This document shows positions 7,908 to 17,134 of a stretch of DNA of 48,788 bases, one piece after another (position 1 is the stretch's first letter; each line of letters begins with the position of its first letter). The notes below the pieces were generated by a model, which was given only the letters and a program-made list of their open reading frames with translations, was not told where the DNA came from and searched no databases. A program made the translations under genes and the position numbers. Origin of the DNA: Comamonadaceae bacterium (lineage in GTDB: Bacteria > Pseudomonadota > Gammaproteobacteria > Burkholderiales > Burkholderiaceae_C); contig CANFWV010000021.1 in NCBI GenBank assembly GCA_947450695.1, positions 1 to 48,788 of the forward strand. The letters are read 5' to 3'.

Positions 7908-8803
7908 GTATGAACGTCGGATTATTTTTTAGCACCACGTCCACCCGTGCCGGCATTGCCTTCATGCGCGTACTCGCCCATTTTCCGCTGCCTGTTTTGC
8001 GTGCTCTGGGGGCGGGGCTGGGTTGGTTGTTGTACTGGGTCGTGGCGCCGCGTCGGCGTGTGGTACTAACCAATTTGGCGCTGTGTTTTCCTGAGCGCAG
8101 TGATGCCGAGCGCGACACCTTGGCGCGGCAAACTTTTGTTTATTTTGCACAGACTTGGTTGGACCGCAGTTGGCTTTGGCACGGTCAGTCTGAGGTGCTG
8201 GCGAAGCGGTTGCATCTGCACGGCGCCTTGCATGAGTTCGACGGCCATGCGCCGACGATTGTTTTCAGTCCGCATTTTTACGGACTGGACGCTGGCGCCA
8301 CTGCCATCAACATGAACATTGACCGCGACTTCACGTCGATTTACTCAGAGCAAAGCAACCCGCTGCTGGACCAGTGGATCAAGGCCGGGCGCCTGCGCTT
8401 TGGCCGGGTCAGGTTGTTTTTGCGAAGTGAGGGGGTTAAGTCCAACGTCAGCGCCTTGCGTTCTGGCGAGGTGTTGTATTTGTTGCCGGACATGGACTTC
8501 AGCTTTGAGGGTACGGTGTTCGTGCCCTTTTTTGGCGTGCCTACCGCCACGGTGCCATCAATTCCACGCTTTGCCCGGCTTGGCAGAGCCAAAGTGATTT
8601 CAGTGGTGCCGCGGCTCACGCCCGAGGGGTATGACATCGAAGTGATGCCGGCTTGGGAGAACTATCCTACTGGCGATATTGAGGCTGACACCGCCTTGGT
8701 GAACCAGCATCTGGAGCGCTTTATCAAGACCATGCCGGCGCAGTATTACTGGGTGCACAAACGCTTCAAGACCCGACCGGAGGGCTTGCCTTCAGTCTAC
8801 TGA
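7904..8803 (+). CDS. LpxL/HtrB-family lipid A acyltransferase, second copy
   Basis: This second LPLAT acyltransferase has 299 residues. It has an N-terminal hydrophobic anchor (residues about 16-50), the HX4D catalytic motif in FSPHFYGLDAGA, then YSEQSNPLLDQW, LLPDMDFSFEGTVFVPFFG and a C-terminal QYYWVHKRFKTRP typical of the family. The GTG at 7904 overlaps the previous stop as GTGA; an ATG two codons later (7910) is an equally good start. It presumably adds a secondary acyl chain to lipid A at the inner membrane. The pair may act sequentially, as LpxL and LpxM do in enterobacteria, but the sequence does not show which is which. It ends 9 bases from the convergent engB. Confidence 0.9.
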   Translation: MSMNVGLFFSTTSTRAGIAFMRVLAHFPLPVLRALGAGLGWLLYWVVAPRRRVVLTNLALCFPERSDAERDTLARQTFVYFAQTWLDRSWLWHGQSEVLAKRLHLHGALHEFDGHAPTIVFSPHFYGLDAGATAINMNIDRDFTSIYSEQSNPLLDQWIKAGRLRFGRVRLFLRSEGVKSNVSALRSGEVLYLLPDMDFSFEGTVFVPFFGVPTATVPSIPRFARLGRAKVISVVPRLTPEGYDIEVMPAWENYPTGDIEADTALVNQHLERFIKTMPAQYYWVHKRFKTRPEGLPSVY

Positions 8804-8812
8804 GTTATTAAG

Positions 8813-9544
8813 TTATTCAGCCGTCGGCTCGGGTTTGGGCTTGACGGCCGCGCTGGGTGTATTCGGATTGGGCAGACCTTCGGGGTGGGCCCAATTCCAC
8901 AAATGGAGGGCGACCTCATCGACACCTTTGCGCTTGAGGGCTGAAAAGAGTTTCACATCACCGCCGCCAGCTTGCAGCTTCACAATCGACAGCACCTTGG
9001 CGGCTTCGGTTTTGTTGAGCTTGTCTGACTTTGTCAGCAGCACCAAAAACTTCAAGCCTTCGGCCACCCGGGGTCGCACCACGTCGAGCAACACTTCGTC
9101 GAGTTCTGTCAGGCCGAGTCGCGGGTCGCACAGCAAAACAATGCCGGTGAGGTTGCGGCGGGTTTGCAAATAATTGGCCATTACTTGTTGCCAGCGGTAC
9201 TTGGCCGCTTTGGGAACGGCTGCGTAGCCATAACCCGGCAAGTCGGCCAATACGGCATCGGTGATACCTTGTTTGCCCAGCGAAAACAAGTTAATGCTCT
9301 GTGTACGGCCGGGCGTTTTGGATGCAAATGCCAACCGATGCTGTTGCGTCAAGGTGTTGATGCAGGTGGATTTGCCAGCATTGGAGCGTCCAACAAAGGC
9401 AATTTCAGGGTAATCAAGCGCCGGCAAATGGTGCAATTCAGGCGCAGTGGTTAAAAATTTAGCCGTGTGCATCCAACCCATGGCGATTTTTTCAGGATCG
9501 ATGGGCAGACCCGCGGAGGGGGATGAGGCAACGGGGGAGGTCAT
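8813..9544 (-). CDS. engB: Ribosome biogenesis GTPase EngB (YihA/YsxC)
   Basis: EngB is a small TRAFAC GTPase needed for late assembly of the 50S ribosomal subunit. The 243-residue product has all G motifs in order: G1 GRSNAGKST at residues 52-60, the G2 threonine in SKTPGRTQSINLF, G3 DLPGYGYA, G4 TKSD and G5 FSALKRKG. It is longer than the E. coli protein because of a roughly 25-residue N-terminal extension and a Pro/Lys/Glu-rich tail after HLWNWAHPEG, both probably disordered. The gene is divergent from cytochrome c4, a pairing known from several betaproteobacteria, and convergent with the acyltransferase pair. Confidence 0.96.
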   Translation of the reverse strand: MTSPVASSPSAGLPIDPEKIAMGWMHTAKFLTTAPELHHLPALDYPEIAFVGRSNAGKSTCINTLTQQHRLAFASKTPGRTQSINLFSLGKQGITDAVLADLPGYGYAAVPKAAKYRWQQVMANYLQTRRNLTGIVLLCDPRLGLTELDEVLLDVVRPRVAEGLKFLVLLTKSDKLNKTEAAKVLSIVKLQAGGGDVKLFSALKRKGVDEVALHLWNWAHPEGLPNPNTPSAAVKPKPEPTAE

Positions 9545-9731
9545 AGGTCAATTTCGGTGAGGGCTGAACCATCAATTTTCCCGGTTATTTCGCCTGAAAT
9601 GCTGGATTGATGGCTTTGAAAGTCAAGAGATTCGGCGTCGCTTGGCATAAAGGCCCGGTTCTGCGGGGCGAAGCCATTGTAAAATCAGAAGCTGTATGTT
9701 TTGTTGTGCCCCCTAATTAAAACGACCTGAT

Positions 9732-10367
9732 ATGAAGCTGTTCGCTACTTATGTCCTCGCCGCCTTACTGGCTGTACCCGCTGTTTCCTCTTTTGCCGCG
9801 GAGGAAGCTGCCCCTGCCAAGGTCGCCAAGCCTGACCTCGTCAGTGGTGAAACCAAGTTCGCTGCTGTGTGTGCTGCTTGCCACGGTGCTGACGGCAACG
9901 CGGGCTCACCTGCCTACCCGAAGCTGTCTCAGCAACACCCTGAATACTTGGTCAAGCAGCTTCAAGAATTCAAGAGCGGCGCACGCAAGAACGCCATCAT
10001 GCAAGGTTTTGCCTCGCAGCTCAGCGACGACGACATGAAAAATATCGCTTTATGGGTGGCAGCGAAGAAAGTCAAGCCTGGCTTTGCCAAAGAAAAAGAC
10101 CTTGTGGTGCTCGGCGAGCGGATTTACCGTGGCGGCATCTCTGATCGTCAAATTGCGGCTTGTGCCGGTTGCCACAACCCAACCGGTGCTGGCAATCCAG
10201 CCCAGTACCCGCGTTTGGGTGGTCAGCATGCCGATTACACGGCGGCGCAATTGACCAGTTTCCGAGACGGCGTGCGTACCAACAGCCTGCCCATGACGCA
10301 AGTGGCAGCCAAGCTCAATGACCGCGAAATCCGTGCTGTGGCTGACTACATTGCGGGCCTGCGTTAA
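9732..10367 (+). CDS. Diheme cytochrome c4
   Basis: This 211-residue periplasmic protein has a Sec signal peptide (residues 1 to about 22, ending SSFAAEE) and two class I cytochrome domains. Each has one haem site: CAACHGADGNAG and CAGCHNPTGAGNP, with axial methionines expected in MQGFASQLSDDD and LPMTQVAAKL. Cytochrome c4 passes electrons to terminal oxidases. The gene lies directly upstream of the system II maturation genes resB and ccsB, which attach haem to such proteins. A strong terminator at 10434 separates it from them, so it is probably transcribed alone. No good Shine-Dalgarno is visible before the ATG. Confidence 0.95.
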   Translation: MKLFATYVLAALLAVPAVSSFAAEEAAPAKVAKPDLVSGETKFAAVCAACHGADGNAGSPAYPKLSQQHPEYLVKQLQEFKSGARKNAIMQGFASQLSDDDMKNIALWVAAKKVKPGFAKEKDLVVLGERIYRGGISDRQIAACAGCHNPTGAGNPAQYPRLGGQHADYTAAQLTSFRDGVRTNSLPMTQVAAKLNDREIRAVADYIAGLR

Positions 10368-10433
10368 AGCGCCTAATTTTTGGCAGGACTCCAGTTTTGA
10401 TGGAACCCTGAGCTGAAAAAACAGTCACAAGCA

Positions 10434-10466
10434 GGCGGGTCTTTCTCAGAAAGGCCCGCCTTTTTT
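10434..10466 (+). terminator. Intrinsic terminator after cytochrome c4
   Basis: GGCGGGTCTTTCT (10434-10446) pairs with AGAAAGGCCCGCC (10448-10460) with one G-U wobble, the innermost pairs opening to form the loop. Six T follow. It lies 67 bases beyond the cytochrome c4 stop. Confidence 0.88.
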
Positions 10467-10536
10467 ATCGGCTCTTTCTTTTTCATACGATCTGTCATTT
10501 GTTCATTGGCTCCCATCGTTTCAAATCTTCATTGGC

Positions 10537-12729
10537 ATGACAGTTTCCACCCAAGGCATTGAGCTTGACTCCGGTTCCCGCACATGGCGCAGCTTGGTCG
10601 AGTTGCTGTCGTCGATGCGGTTTTCTATTTCGCTCCTGACCGTCATTTGCATCGCTTCGGTGATCGGTACCGTGCTCAAGCAGCAAGAACCGCTGAGCAA
10701 TTACGTCAACCAGTTTGGCCCTTTCTGGGCGCAGGTGTTCAGCCTGGTCAGCCTCAACACGGTCTACAGCGCTTGGTGGTTTTTGCTGATCCTGACTTTT
10801 CTGGTCATCAGCACCAGCTTGTGCATCAGCCGCAACGCGCCCAAAATTATTTCGGAATTGAACCAGTACAAAGAAAACATCCGCGAACAAAGCCTGAAGG
10901 CTTTTGGCCACCGCGCTGAAAACACGCTGGCTGAAGCGCCGGAAGCGGCCGCCCGGCGCATCGGGCAGACGCTGGTTCAGGGCGGCTGGCGTGTCAAGCT
11001 TCAACAGCGGGACACTGGCTGGATGGTGGCGGCCAAAAAAGGCTCGGCCAACAAGCTGGGCTACATTGCGGCGCACAGCGCCATCGTGCTGGTCTGCATC
11101 GGTGGGCTGTTAGATGGCGACCTGATGGTGCGCGCGCAAATGTGGTTCAGTGATAAGGTGGTTTTCTCCGGCGGCGGGCTGATTGCTGACGTACCGCAGC
11201 AGCACCGATTGAGTGTGTCCAATCCGACCTTCCGTGGCAACTTGCTGGTGGCTGAGGGAACGCAGTCGAGCGTGGCGCTGCTGAACCAGCCCGGCGGGGT
11301 GTTGTTGCAAGAGTTACCTTTTTCAATTGAGCTGAAAAAGTTCATTGTCGAGTACTACTCAACTGGTATGCCCAAACTGTTCGCCAGCGACATCGTGATC
11401 CACGACAAGGAAACCGGCGAGAGCATTCCGACACGGGTCGAGGTGAACCATCCGGCTAACCACAAAGGTGTCGAAATTTACCAGTCAAGCTTTGACGACG
11501 GCGGTTCCAACGTCACGCTCCAGGCCATTCCGATGACTGCGGCCACCAAGCCGTTTGAGATTCAGGGCACGATTGGCGGCTCCAGCAACTTGAGTAACGG
11601 GCCTGACAAACTCACGCTCGAATACACCGCATTGCGCGTCATCAACGTTGAAAATTTCGGTAACGGCAGTCGCCAAGTTGGCGACTCGGGTTCTGGCGTC
11701 GATGTGCGCAAAGTCGATCTGCGCCAAGCCATTGACAGCCGTCTGGGTGCGGCCAACAAGACGCGTACCAACAAAGAGTTGCGCAATGTGGGGCCTAGCG
11801 TCAGTTACAAGCTGCGTGACGGTGCCGGTCAAGCGCGCGAATATCAAAATTACATGCTGCCGGTGCGCATGGACGACAACCCCGACAGCACCGCGGTGTT
11901 TTTGCTGGGCGTGCGTGAAACCCCGATTGATCCGTTCCAGTACCTGCGCGTTCCTGCCGATCAGGAAGGCAGCATGAACACCTTTTTGGCGACCCGTGCG
12001 GCACTGGTCGATGGGAGACAGCGCGATGAAGCGGTCAGGCGCTATGTGCGTCAGGCGATCGCTGCTGCGCGCCCGGACTTGGCCGCCCAACTCACGGCTT
12101 CGGCCTCGCGTGCGCTGGGGCTATTTGCTGGCGCTGAAACGATCGCCCCGCGCACCGGCCCAACCGCGGCGGCCGCAGCTCAAACTGGCAAGCCAGTGGC
12201 GGGTCTGCAGGCCATCTCTGATTTCATGGAAATCAACGTGCCTGAAGCCGAGCGCAGTCGGGCTGGTGAGGTGCTGGTGCGTATCCTCAACGGGGTGCTG
12301 TTTGAGCTGGCTACCATGACGCGTGAACAAGCCGGCTTACCGCCTTTTGGCCGCGACGAGAAAACGCAAAATTTCATGGCCCAGATGGTGCTGAGCTTAA
12401 GTGATGCGCACCACTATCCGGCGCCGATGACGTTTGCGTTGAAGGACTTCAAGCAGGTACAGGCCAGTGTGTTCCAAGTCGCCCGGGCGCCTGGTAAAAA
12501 GATTGTTTATCTGGGTTGCGCATTTTTGATCGTGGGTATTTTTGCCATGCTCTATGTGCGTGAAAGGAGAGTCTGGGTTTGGCTGTCGCCACGCCCGGAC
12601 ACAGTTGACACTGGCAAGGAGGCCAGCGCCTGTCATGCCACCATGGCGCTGTCGGCTAACCGCAAGACGATGGATGGCGACCAGGAATTTGAAATGTTGA
12701 AAACCCGACTCTTACAGGTGTCCCCATGA
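10537..12729 (+). CDS. resB: Cytochrome c biogenesis protein ResB (Ccs1)
   Basis: ResB is one half of the system II (Ccs) haem delivery and ligation complex in the cytoplasmic membrane; it holds apocytochrome c ready for haem attachment. The 730-residue protein shows the ResB layout: two N-terminal membrane helices (residues about 28-46 and 75-96), a third near 165-185, a large periplasmic domain, and a last helix near residues 650-672. The N-terminal SSMRFSISLLTVICIASVIG is highly typical. The stop overlaps the ccsB start (ATGA). No clear ribosome site precedes ATG 10537, but the start fits the family well. The C-terminal cytoplasmic tail ends with a short Lys/Arg-rich segment. Confidence 0.93.
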   Translation: MTVSTQGIELDSGSRTWRSLVELLSSMRFSISLLTVICIASVIGTVLKQQEPLSNYVNQFGPFWAQVFSLVSLNTVYSAWWFLLILTFLVISTSLCISRNAPKIISELNQYKENIREQSLKAFGHRAENTLAEAPEAAARRIGQTLVQGGWRVKLQQRDTGWMVAAKKGSANKLGYIAAHSAIVLVCIGGLLDGDLMVRAQMWFSDKVVFSGGGLIADVPQQHRLSVSNPTFRGNLLVAEGTQSSVALLNQPGGVLLQELPFSIELKKFIVEYYSTGMPKLFASDIVIHDKETGESIPTRVEVNHPANHKGVEIYQSSFDDGGSNVTLQAIPMTAATKPFEIQGTIGGSSNLSNGPDKLTLEYTALRVINVENFGNGSRQVGDSGSGVDVRKVDLRQAIDSRLGAANKTRTNKELRNVGPSVSYKLRDGAGQAREYQNYMLPVRMDDNPDSTAVFLLGVRETPIDPFQYLRVPADQEGSMNTFLATRAALVDGRQRDEAVRRYVRQAIAAARPDLAAQLTASASRALGLFAGAETIAPRTGPTAAAAAQTGKPVAGLQAISDFMEINVPEAERSRAGEVLVRILNGVLFELATMTREQAGLPPFGRDEKTQNFMAQMVLSLSDAHHYPAPMTFALKDFKQVQASVFQVARAPGKKIVYLGCAFLIVGIFAMLYVRERRVWVWLSPRPDTVDTGKEASACHATMALSANRKTMDGDQEFEMLKTRLLQVSP

Positions 12730-14084
12730 AAACCACCACGCTCAAGCGCAGCGGCGCCGATGACAGCTTCATCTTGAATGAAGGTTATTTCGCGCGACGC
12801 AATTTGCTCGACTGGCTGTTCGCCGCGCTCGTGGTGTGCGGTGGTCTCTACGTCTTTTTCCGATACCAAATGCAGATGGACGTGTACGAAAAAGGGATCT
12901 TGCTCGGTGTCATGCCTGCGGCTATTGCGATGGGCTGGTTCTGGCGTCCGCTACGCGCCTTGATGTTGGTGGTGACGGTCGGCTCGCTGCTAGGCATCGT
13001 GTCGTATCAGGGTGATCTGGCGCGCGCGGAGCAGGTTTTCTGGCTGAAGTATTTCCTCTCTAGCCAATCCGCTATTTTGTGGATGAGCGTGCTGTTTTTC
13101 ATGGGCACTGTTTTTTATTGGCTTGGCATGGTGGCCAGTCGCGGTGAAGGCGGTCACAGCGCAGCTTTTGAATCGATGGGTTCCAAAATTGTCTGGGTTG
13201 CTGTCAGCATGGCCTTGATTGGCTCAATGGTTCGCTGGTACGAGGGTTATCTTATCGGGCCAGACGTTGGCCACATTCCAGTCAGCAATCTGTACGAAGT
13301 ATTCGTCTTGTTTTCTTGGATGACGGCGACTTTTTACTTGTACTTTGAAGCGCAATACAAGACCCGCGCCTTAGGTGCTTTTGTCATGTTGGTGGTGAGC
13401 GCCGCAGTGGGTTTTCTGCTCTGGTACACCGTCGTGCGCGAAGCCCACGAAATTCAACCGTTGGTGCCCGCTCTGAAAAGCTGGTGGATGAAACTGCACG
13501 TGCCAGCCAACTTCATTGGCTACGGCATGTTTTCCCTCGCGGCGATGGTCTCGCTGGCTTACTTGATCAAGCAACAGGCGTCTGAAACGCGTTGGTACAA
13601 GCTGACGCCGCTGTGGTTGTTGGGCGTGGTGATTTGCTTTGTGCCGATTGTTTTTCGCAAGGCGCCACTTGACGTCGGTGGCAGCCATTATTGGATTGGT
13701 TATCTGTTGGTGTCGGGGGTCATTGCGGGTGGGATTTTGCTAGGCCGTCAACGCATTGCCGAGCGACTGCCCAGTTTTGAAGTGCTTGATGATGTGATGT
13801 ACAAAGCCATCGCCGTAGGCTTCGCTTTCTTCACCATCGCCACCGTGTTGGGCGCGCTATGGGCGGCCGACGCTTGGGGCGGTTATTGGAGCTGGGACCC
13901 GAAAGAAACCTGGGCTCTGATCGTCTGGCTCAACTATGCGGCTTGGTTGCATATGCGCCTTATGAAAGGCTTGCGCGGCACCGTGGCGGCTTGGTGGGCA
14001 CTGGTCGGATTGGCGGTGACCAGTTTTGCTTTTCTGGGCGTCAATATGTTTCTGTCGGGTTTGCACAGCTACGGCGAACTTTAA
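12726..14084 (+). CDS. ccsB: Cytochrome c biogenesis protein CcsB (CcsA/ResC-type haem ligase)
   Basis: This polytopic membrane protein of 452 residues is the partner of ResB in system II cytochrome c maturation. It carries the tryptophan-rich haem-handling motif in WGGYWSWDPKETW near residue 385, inside the last periplasmic loop. Conserved histidines flank it in VREAHE, KLHVPANF and LSGLHSYGEL. About eight or more hydrophobic helices are visible. Naming differs between groups: the same protein is called CcsA or ResC elsewhere. Translation is coupled to resB through an ATGA overlap. An N-terminal extension of about 15 residues precedes the usual LNEGYFARRN start. Confidence 0.94.
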   Translation: MKTTTLKRSGADDSFILNEGYFARRNLLDWLFAALVVCGGLYVFFRYQMQMDVYEKGILLGVMPAAIAMGWFWRPLRALMLVVTVGSLLGIVSYQGDLARAEQVFWLKYFLSSQSAILWMSVLFFMGTVFYWLGMVASRGEGGHSAAFESMGSKIVWVAVSMALIGSMVRWYEGYLIGPDVGHIPVSNLYEVFVLFSWMTATFYLYFEAQYKTRALGAFVMLVVSAAVGFLLWYTVVREAHEIQPLVPALKSWWMKLHVPANFIGYGMFSLAAMVSLAYLIKQQASETRWYKLTPLWLLGVVICFVPIVFRKAPLDVGGSHYWIGYLLVSGVIAGGILLGRQRIAERLPSFEVLDDVMYKAIAVGFAFFTIATVLGALWAADAWGGYWSWDPKETWALIVWLNYAAWLHMRLMKGLRGTVAAWWALVGLAVTSFAFLGVNMFLSGLHSYGEL

Positions 14085-14141
14085 GTTTGGCCGAGGGCCG
14101 GCGCTTGCTGATTTTTGACACGTTTTTTTAAAGGAACCATC

Positions 14142-15140
14142 ATGTTTATCAAGACCGACCTCAACGGATTCATTCATCCCGTGTCTAGCGAGATCACATC
14201 CGAGCGCGTGTACAGCGAGCGACGCGCGCTCATTAAGCTGATGGCGGGTGGCGTGGCGGGTGTTGCTTTGGCTGGCTGGGCCGGGCGTGAAGCGATGGCG
14301 CAGGCGGTTGTTAACCCCGGCAAGCACGCGGTGCTGGCGGGCGGCAAGTCGGCCGTGGCTGGCGCCGTGACCATGGACAAGATCACTGAGTACAAAGACG
14401 CCAGTACTTACAACAATTTTTACGAATTCGGCACGGACAAGGCCGACCCTGCTCGCAACGCCGGCACGCTCGCCACCCGCCCTTGGACCGTGAGCATTGA
14501 AGGGCTGGTCAAGCAGCCCAAAACCTATGGCATTGACGAGCTGCTCAAGCTTAGCGCCCAAGAAGAGCGGATTTACCGGATGCGCTGTGTCGAGGGTTGG
14601 TCGATGGTGATTCCGTGGGTTGGGTATTCGCTGGCCGAACTGATCAAAAAAGTCGAGCCGCTGGGCAGCGCCAAGTACGTCGAGTTCGTCACGCTGGCAG
14701 ACCCGAAGACGATGCCTTTTGTCGGCTCGCGTGTGCTCGATTGGCCTTATGTGGAAGCCCTGCGGATGGACGAGGCCATGAACCCACTGACGCTGCTGAC
14801 ATTCGGCATGTACGGTGAGGTGCTGCCGAACCAAAACGGAGCGCCGGTGCGCTTGGTCGTGCCTTGGAAATATGGTTTCAAGAGCGGTAAGAGCATTGTC
14901 AAAATTCGCTTCACTGACAAAGAGCCGCGCACTGCTTGGAATAAGGCTGCTGCGCAAGAGTACGGTTTTTATTCCAACGTCAATCCGAATGTTGATCATC
15001 CGCGCTGGAGCCAAGCAACCGAAAGGCGGATTGGCGAAGACGGCTTGTTTGCCAAGAAGCGCAAGACACTGATGTTCAACGGCTACGAGGCCCAAGTGGG
15101 GCAACTCTATGCCGGTATGGACTTGAAAAAATTGTTCTGA
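14142..15140 (+). CDS. msrP: Protein-methionine-sulfoxide reductase catalytic subunit MsrP (YedY)
   Basis: MsrP is a periplasmic molybdopterin enzyme that reduces methionine sulfoxide in oxidised envelope proteins. Translation from ATG 14142, with AAGGAA five bases upstream, gives 332 residues. A twin-arginine pair (Arg27-Arg28 in [13 protein letters not shown]) and the hydrophobic stretch that follows form a Tat signal. Cys149 in [14 protein letters not shown] is the expected molybdenum ligand. Further family blocks are [20 protein letters not shown] and [11 protein letters not shown]. The membrane partner msrQ follows 46 bases later. The preceding cytochrome maturation genes are on the same strand, with a 57-base gap. 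Confidence 0.95.
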   Translation: MFIKTDLNGFIHPVSSEITSERVYSERRALIKLMAGGVAGVALAGWAGREAMAQAVVNPGKHAVLAGGKSAVAGAVTMDKITEYKDASTYNNFYEFGTDKADPARNAGTLATRPWTVSIEGLVKQPKTYGIDELLKLSAQEERIYRMRCVEGWSMVIPWVGYSLAELIKKVEPLGSAKYVEFVTLADPKTMPFVGSRVLDWPYVEALRMDEAMNPLTLLTFGMYGEVLPNQNGAPVRLVVPWKYGFKSGKSIVKIRFTDKEPRTAWNKAAAQEYGFYSNVNPNVDHPRWSQATERRIGEDGLFAKKRKTLMFNGYEAQVGQLYAGMDLKKLF

Positions 15141-15186
15141 TGCCGCGCCACTCATCTGTTGAAATGCATTCAGGCCGGGTGCTTTC

Positions 15187-15795
15187 ATGAATAAGTGGCT
15201 GTTGCAACCCTCGGCCAAACCCTTTGTTTTTACGCTGTGTCTGCTGCCTTTTATCTGGTTGCTTTACCGTGCGCTGGCTGACCAGTTGGGTGCTAATCCG
15301 CAGGAGGCGCTGATCCGCGCTACCGGTGATTGGGCTCTGCGATTCTTGTGCATTGTGTTGACTGTGACGCCGCTGCGGGTGCTGAGCAAGACGCCGAGCT
15401 TGGCGCGTTTTCGGCGCATGCTTGGACTATTTATGTACTTTTATGCGCTGGTTCATTTTCTAAGTTACAGCGGGTTTGACATGGGTTTTGATGTCAATGA
15501 CATCGTCAGTGACATCGCCAAACGGCCCTTTATTTTGGTCGGCGCACTGTCGCTGCTGTTGCTGACGCCCCTAGCCGCCACATCCTTCAATGCGACCATC
15601 AAGGCACTGGGTGCGAAGCGCTGGCAGCTGTTGCACAAGTTGATTTATGCTGTGGCCGGTTTGGCCGTCCTGCATTTTTTTTGGATGCGTGCCGGCAAAA
15701 ATAACTTCGCCGAAGTAGCGGTCTACGCTGTAATTTTGGGTACGTTGTTGGGTTGGCGACTGCGCCAATTTGTTCGCAGCCGTGCCAAGTCTTAG
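15187..15795 (+). CDS. msrQ: Haem-binding membrane subunit MsrQ (YedZ)
   Basis: MsrQ is a b-type haem membrane protein that feeds electrons from the quinone pool or flavin reductases to MsrP. The 202-residue product has about six hydrophobic helices and the ferric-reductase-like histidines in YFYALVHFLSYSG, LLHKLIYAVAGLAVLHFFW. The length is normal. It shares an apparent operon with msrP and ends 19 bases from the convergent lysA stop, with only a weak AT-only inverted repeat between them. Confidence 0.93.
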   Translation: MNKWLLQPSAKPFVFTLCLLPFIWLLYRALADQLGANPQEALIRATGDWALRFLCIVLTVTPLRVLSKTPSLARFRRMLGLFMYFYALVHFLSYSGFDMGFDVNDIVSDIAKRPFILVGALSLLLLTPLAATSFNATIKALGAKRWQLLHKLIYAVAGLAVLHFFWMRAGKNNFAEVAVYAVILGTLLGWRLRQFVRSRAKS

Positions 15796-15814
15796 CGCGC
15801 CACTTTAAAGCATC

Positions 15815-17134
15815 TTAAAGCGTGACCAGTCGCTCAAGTCGCATTTGGTCGGCGGCGCTTTCGCGTTCGCGGATTACGTGCACCTGGGCACCATCGACCA
15901 GCAGTTCGACGGCGCGGCCACGGGTGTTGTAGTTGCTGGACATGCTCATGCAGTAGGCGCCTGTCGAGAGCACGGCGAGATGGTCGCCAGCCTTGACTGC
16001 GAGCGTGCGGTCGCGGCCGATCCAGTCACCGCTTTCACAGATCGGTCCTACTACGTCGTAGCGCGCTTCAGGCGTGTTGGGCGCTGTCGTTGGCTCGGCC
16101 AGCAAGGGCACGATGGCATGAAAAGCCTGATACATGGCTGGGCGGGGCAGGTCGTTCATGGCGGCATCGATGATGCAGAAGTTCTTGTGCTCGCCAGGCT
16201 TGACGTACAGCACCTCGGTCACGCAAACGCCGGCATTGCCGACCAGTGATCGACCAGGTTCGATCATGAGTTTTTTCTGACCAAAGCCGCGCTCATCCAG
16301 CTTGCGAAGCAGCTGCGCCCACAGTGCGTCAGCAGCCGGAGGCGTGTCGTTGTTGTAGTTGATGCCCAGGCCGCCGCCAAAGTCGATGTGCGCCAAAGCA
16401 ATGCCACTGGCTTCGATGCTGGTGACCAGATCGAGCACGCGGTCCATCGCGTCTAGGTAGGGTGTCGCATCGGTAATTTGTGAGCCAATGTGGCAGTCGA
16501 TACCGACGACCTGCAAACCCTTGAGGCTCGCTGCGTATTGGTAAATACGCAGTGTATCTTCGTGGGCCACGCCAAATTTGTTGTCTTTCAGACCCGTCGA
16601 AATATACGGGTGCGTTTTCGGGTCGACGTTGGGGTTGACTCGAATGCTGACGGGGGCTCGCAGCGCTAGCGACTCGGCCACTTCCGACAGCACATCGAGC
16701 TCGGCTTCACTCTCAACATTGAAGCAGCCAATGCCGGCTTGCAAGGCTTGTCGCATTTCTCCGCGGGTCTTGCCGACGCCTGAAAAAATGATCTTTGCGG
16801 CATCTCCACCAGCGGCCAGAACGCGTTCGAGTTCCCCACCGGAGACGATGTCAAAACCGCAACCGGCGGTGGCAAACACTTGCAGAACGCCGAGCGAGGA
16901 ATTGGCCTTCATGGCGTAGCAAATTTGCGCATGACGTCCGGCGAAGCCGCGTTGATAAGCGGCCAGCGCCGCCAGCATCGAGGTTTTCGAATAGACAAAC
17001 AGCGGGGTACCGTGCTCGCCTGCAAGCCGGCTTAGGCGGACGTCTTCGACCTGTAATTCTGCGCCGTGATAAGCCACAAAAGGATGGCCGGGCAAGGCTT
17101 GGACAGCGCCTGGGGTTGTAGGGTGCTGGCTCAT
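15815..17134 (-). CDS. lysA: Diaminopimelate decarboxylase
   Basis: LysA catalyses the last step of lysine synthesis, decarboxylating meso-diaminopimelate with pyridoxal phosphate. The 439-residue protein is a fold-type III PLP enzyme with the Schiff-base lysine at Lys76 (CYAMKANSS). The phosphate-binding glycine block is HIDFGGGLGINY, then IEPGRSLVG, and the active-site cysteine lies in VVGPICESGDWIG. The length is slightly above the usual 415-420 because of the N-terminus. Its ATG overlaps the lptM stop (ATGA), so the two are translationally coupled. The lptM-lysA-cyaY arrangement is widespread in beta- and gammaproteobacteria. Confidence 0.97.
   Translation of the reverse strand: MSQHPTTPGAVQALPGHPFVAYHGAELQVEDVRLSRLAGEHGTPLFVYSKTSMLAALAAYQRGFAGRHAQICYAMKANSSLGVLQVFATAGCGFDIVSGGELERVLAAGGDAAKIIFSGVGKTRGEMRQALQAGIGCFNVESEAELDVLSEVAESLALRAPVSIRVNPNVDPKTHPYISTGLKDNKFGVAHEDTLRIYQYAASLKGLQVVGIDCHIGSQITDATPYLDAMDRVLDLVTSIEASGIALAHIDFGGGLGINYNNDTPPAADALWAQLLRKLDERGFGQKKLMIEPGRSLVGNAGVCVTEVLYVKPGEHKNFCIIDAAMNDLPRPAMYQAFHAIVPLLAEPTTAPNTPEARYDVVGPICESGDWIGRDRTLAVKAGDHLAVLSTGAYCMSMSSNYNTRGRAVELLVDGAQVHVIRERESAADQMRLERLVTL

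Noticed and set aside
13857..15218. 453-codon minus-strand frame opposite ccsB end and msrP
   Set aside because: It spans two real genes and their gap, has a composition typical of antisense frames and no motif.
15803..15820. CTTTAA/TTAAAG inverted repeat between convergent msrQ and lysA
   Set aside because: The 6-bp stem is almost all A-T pairs with no T-tract; too weak to call a terminator.
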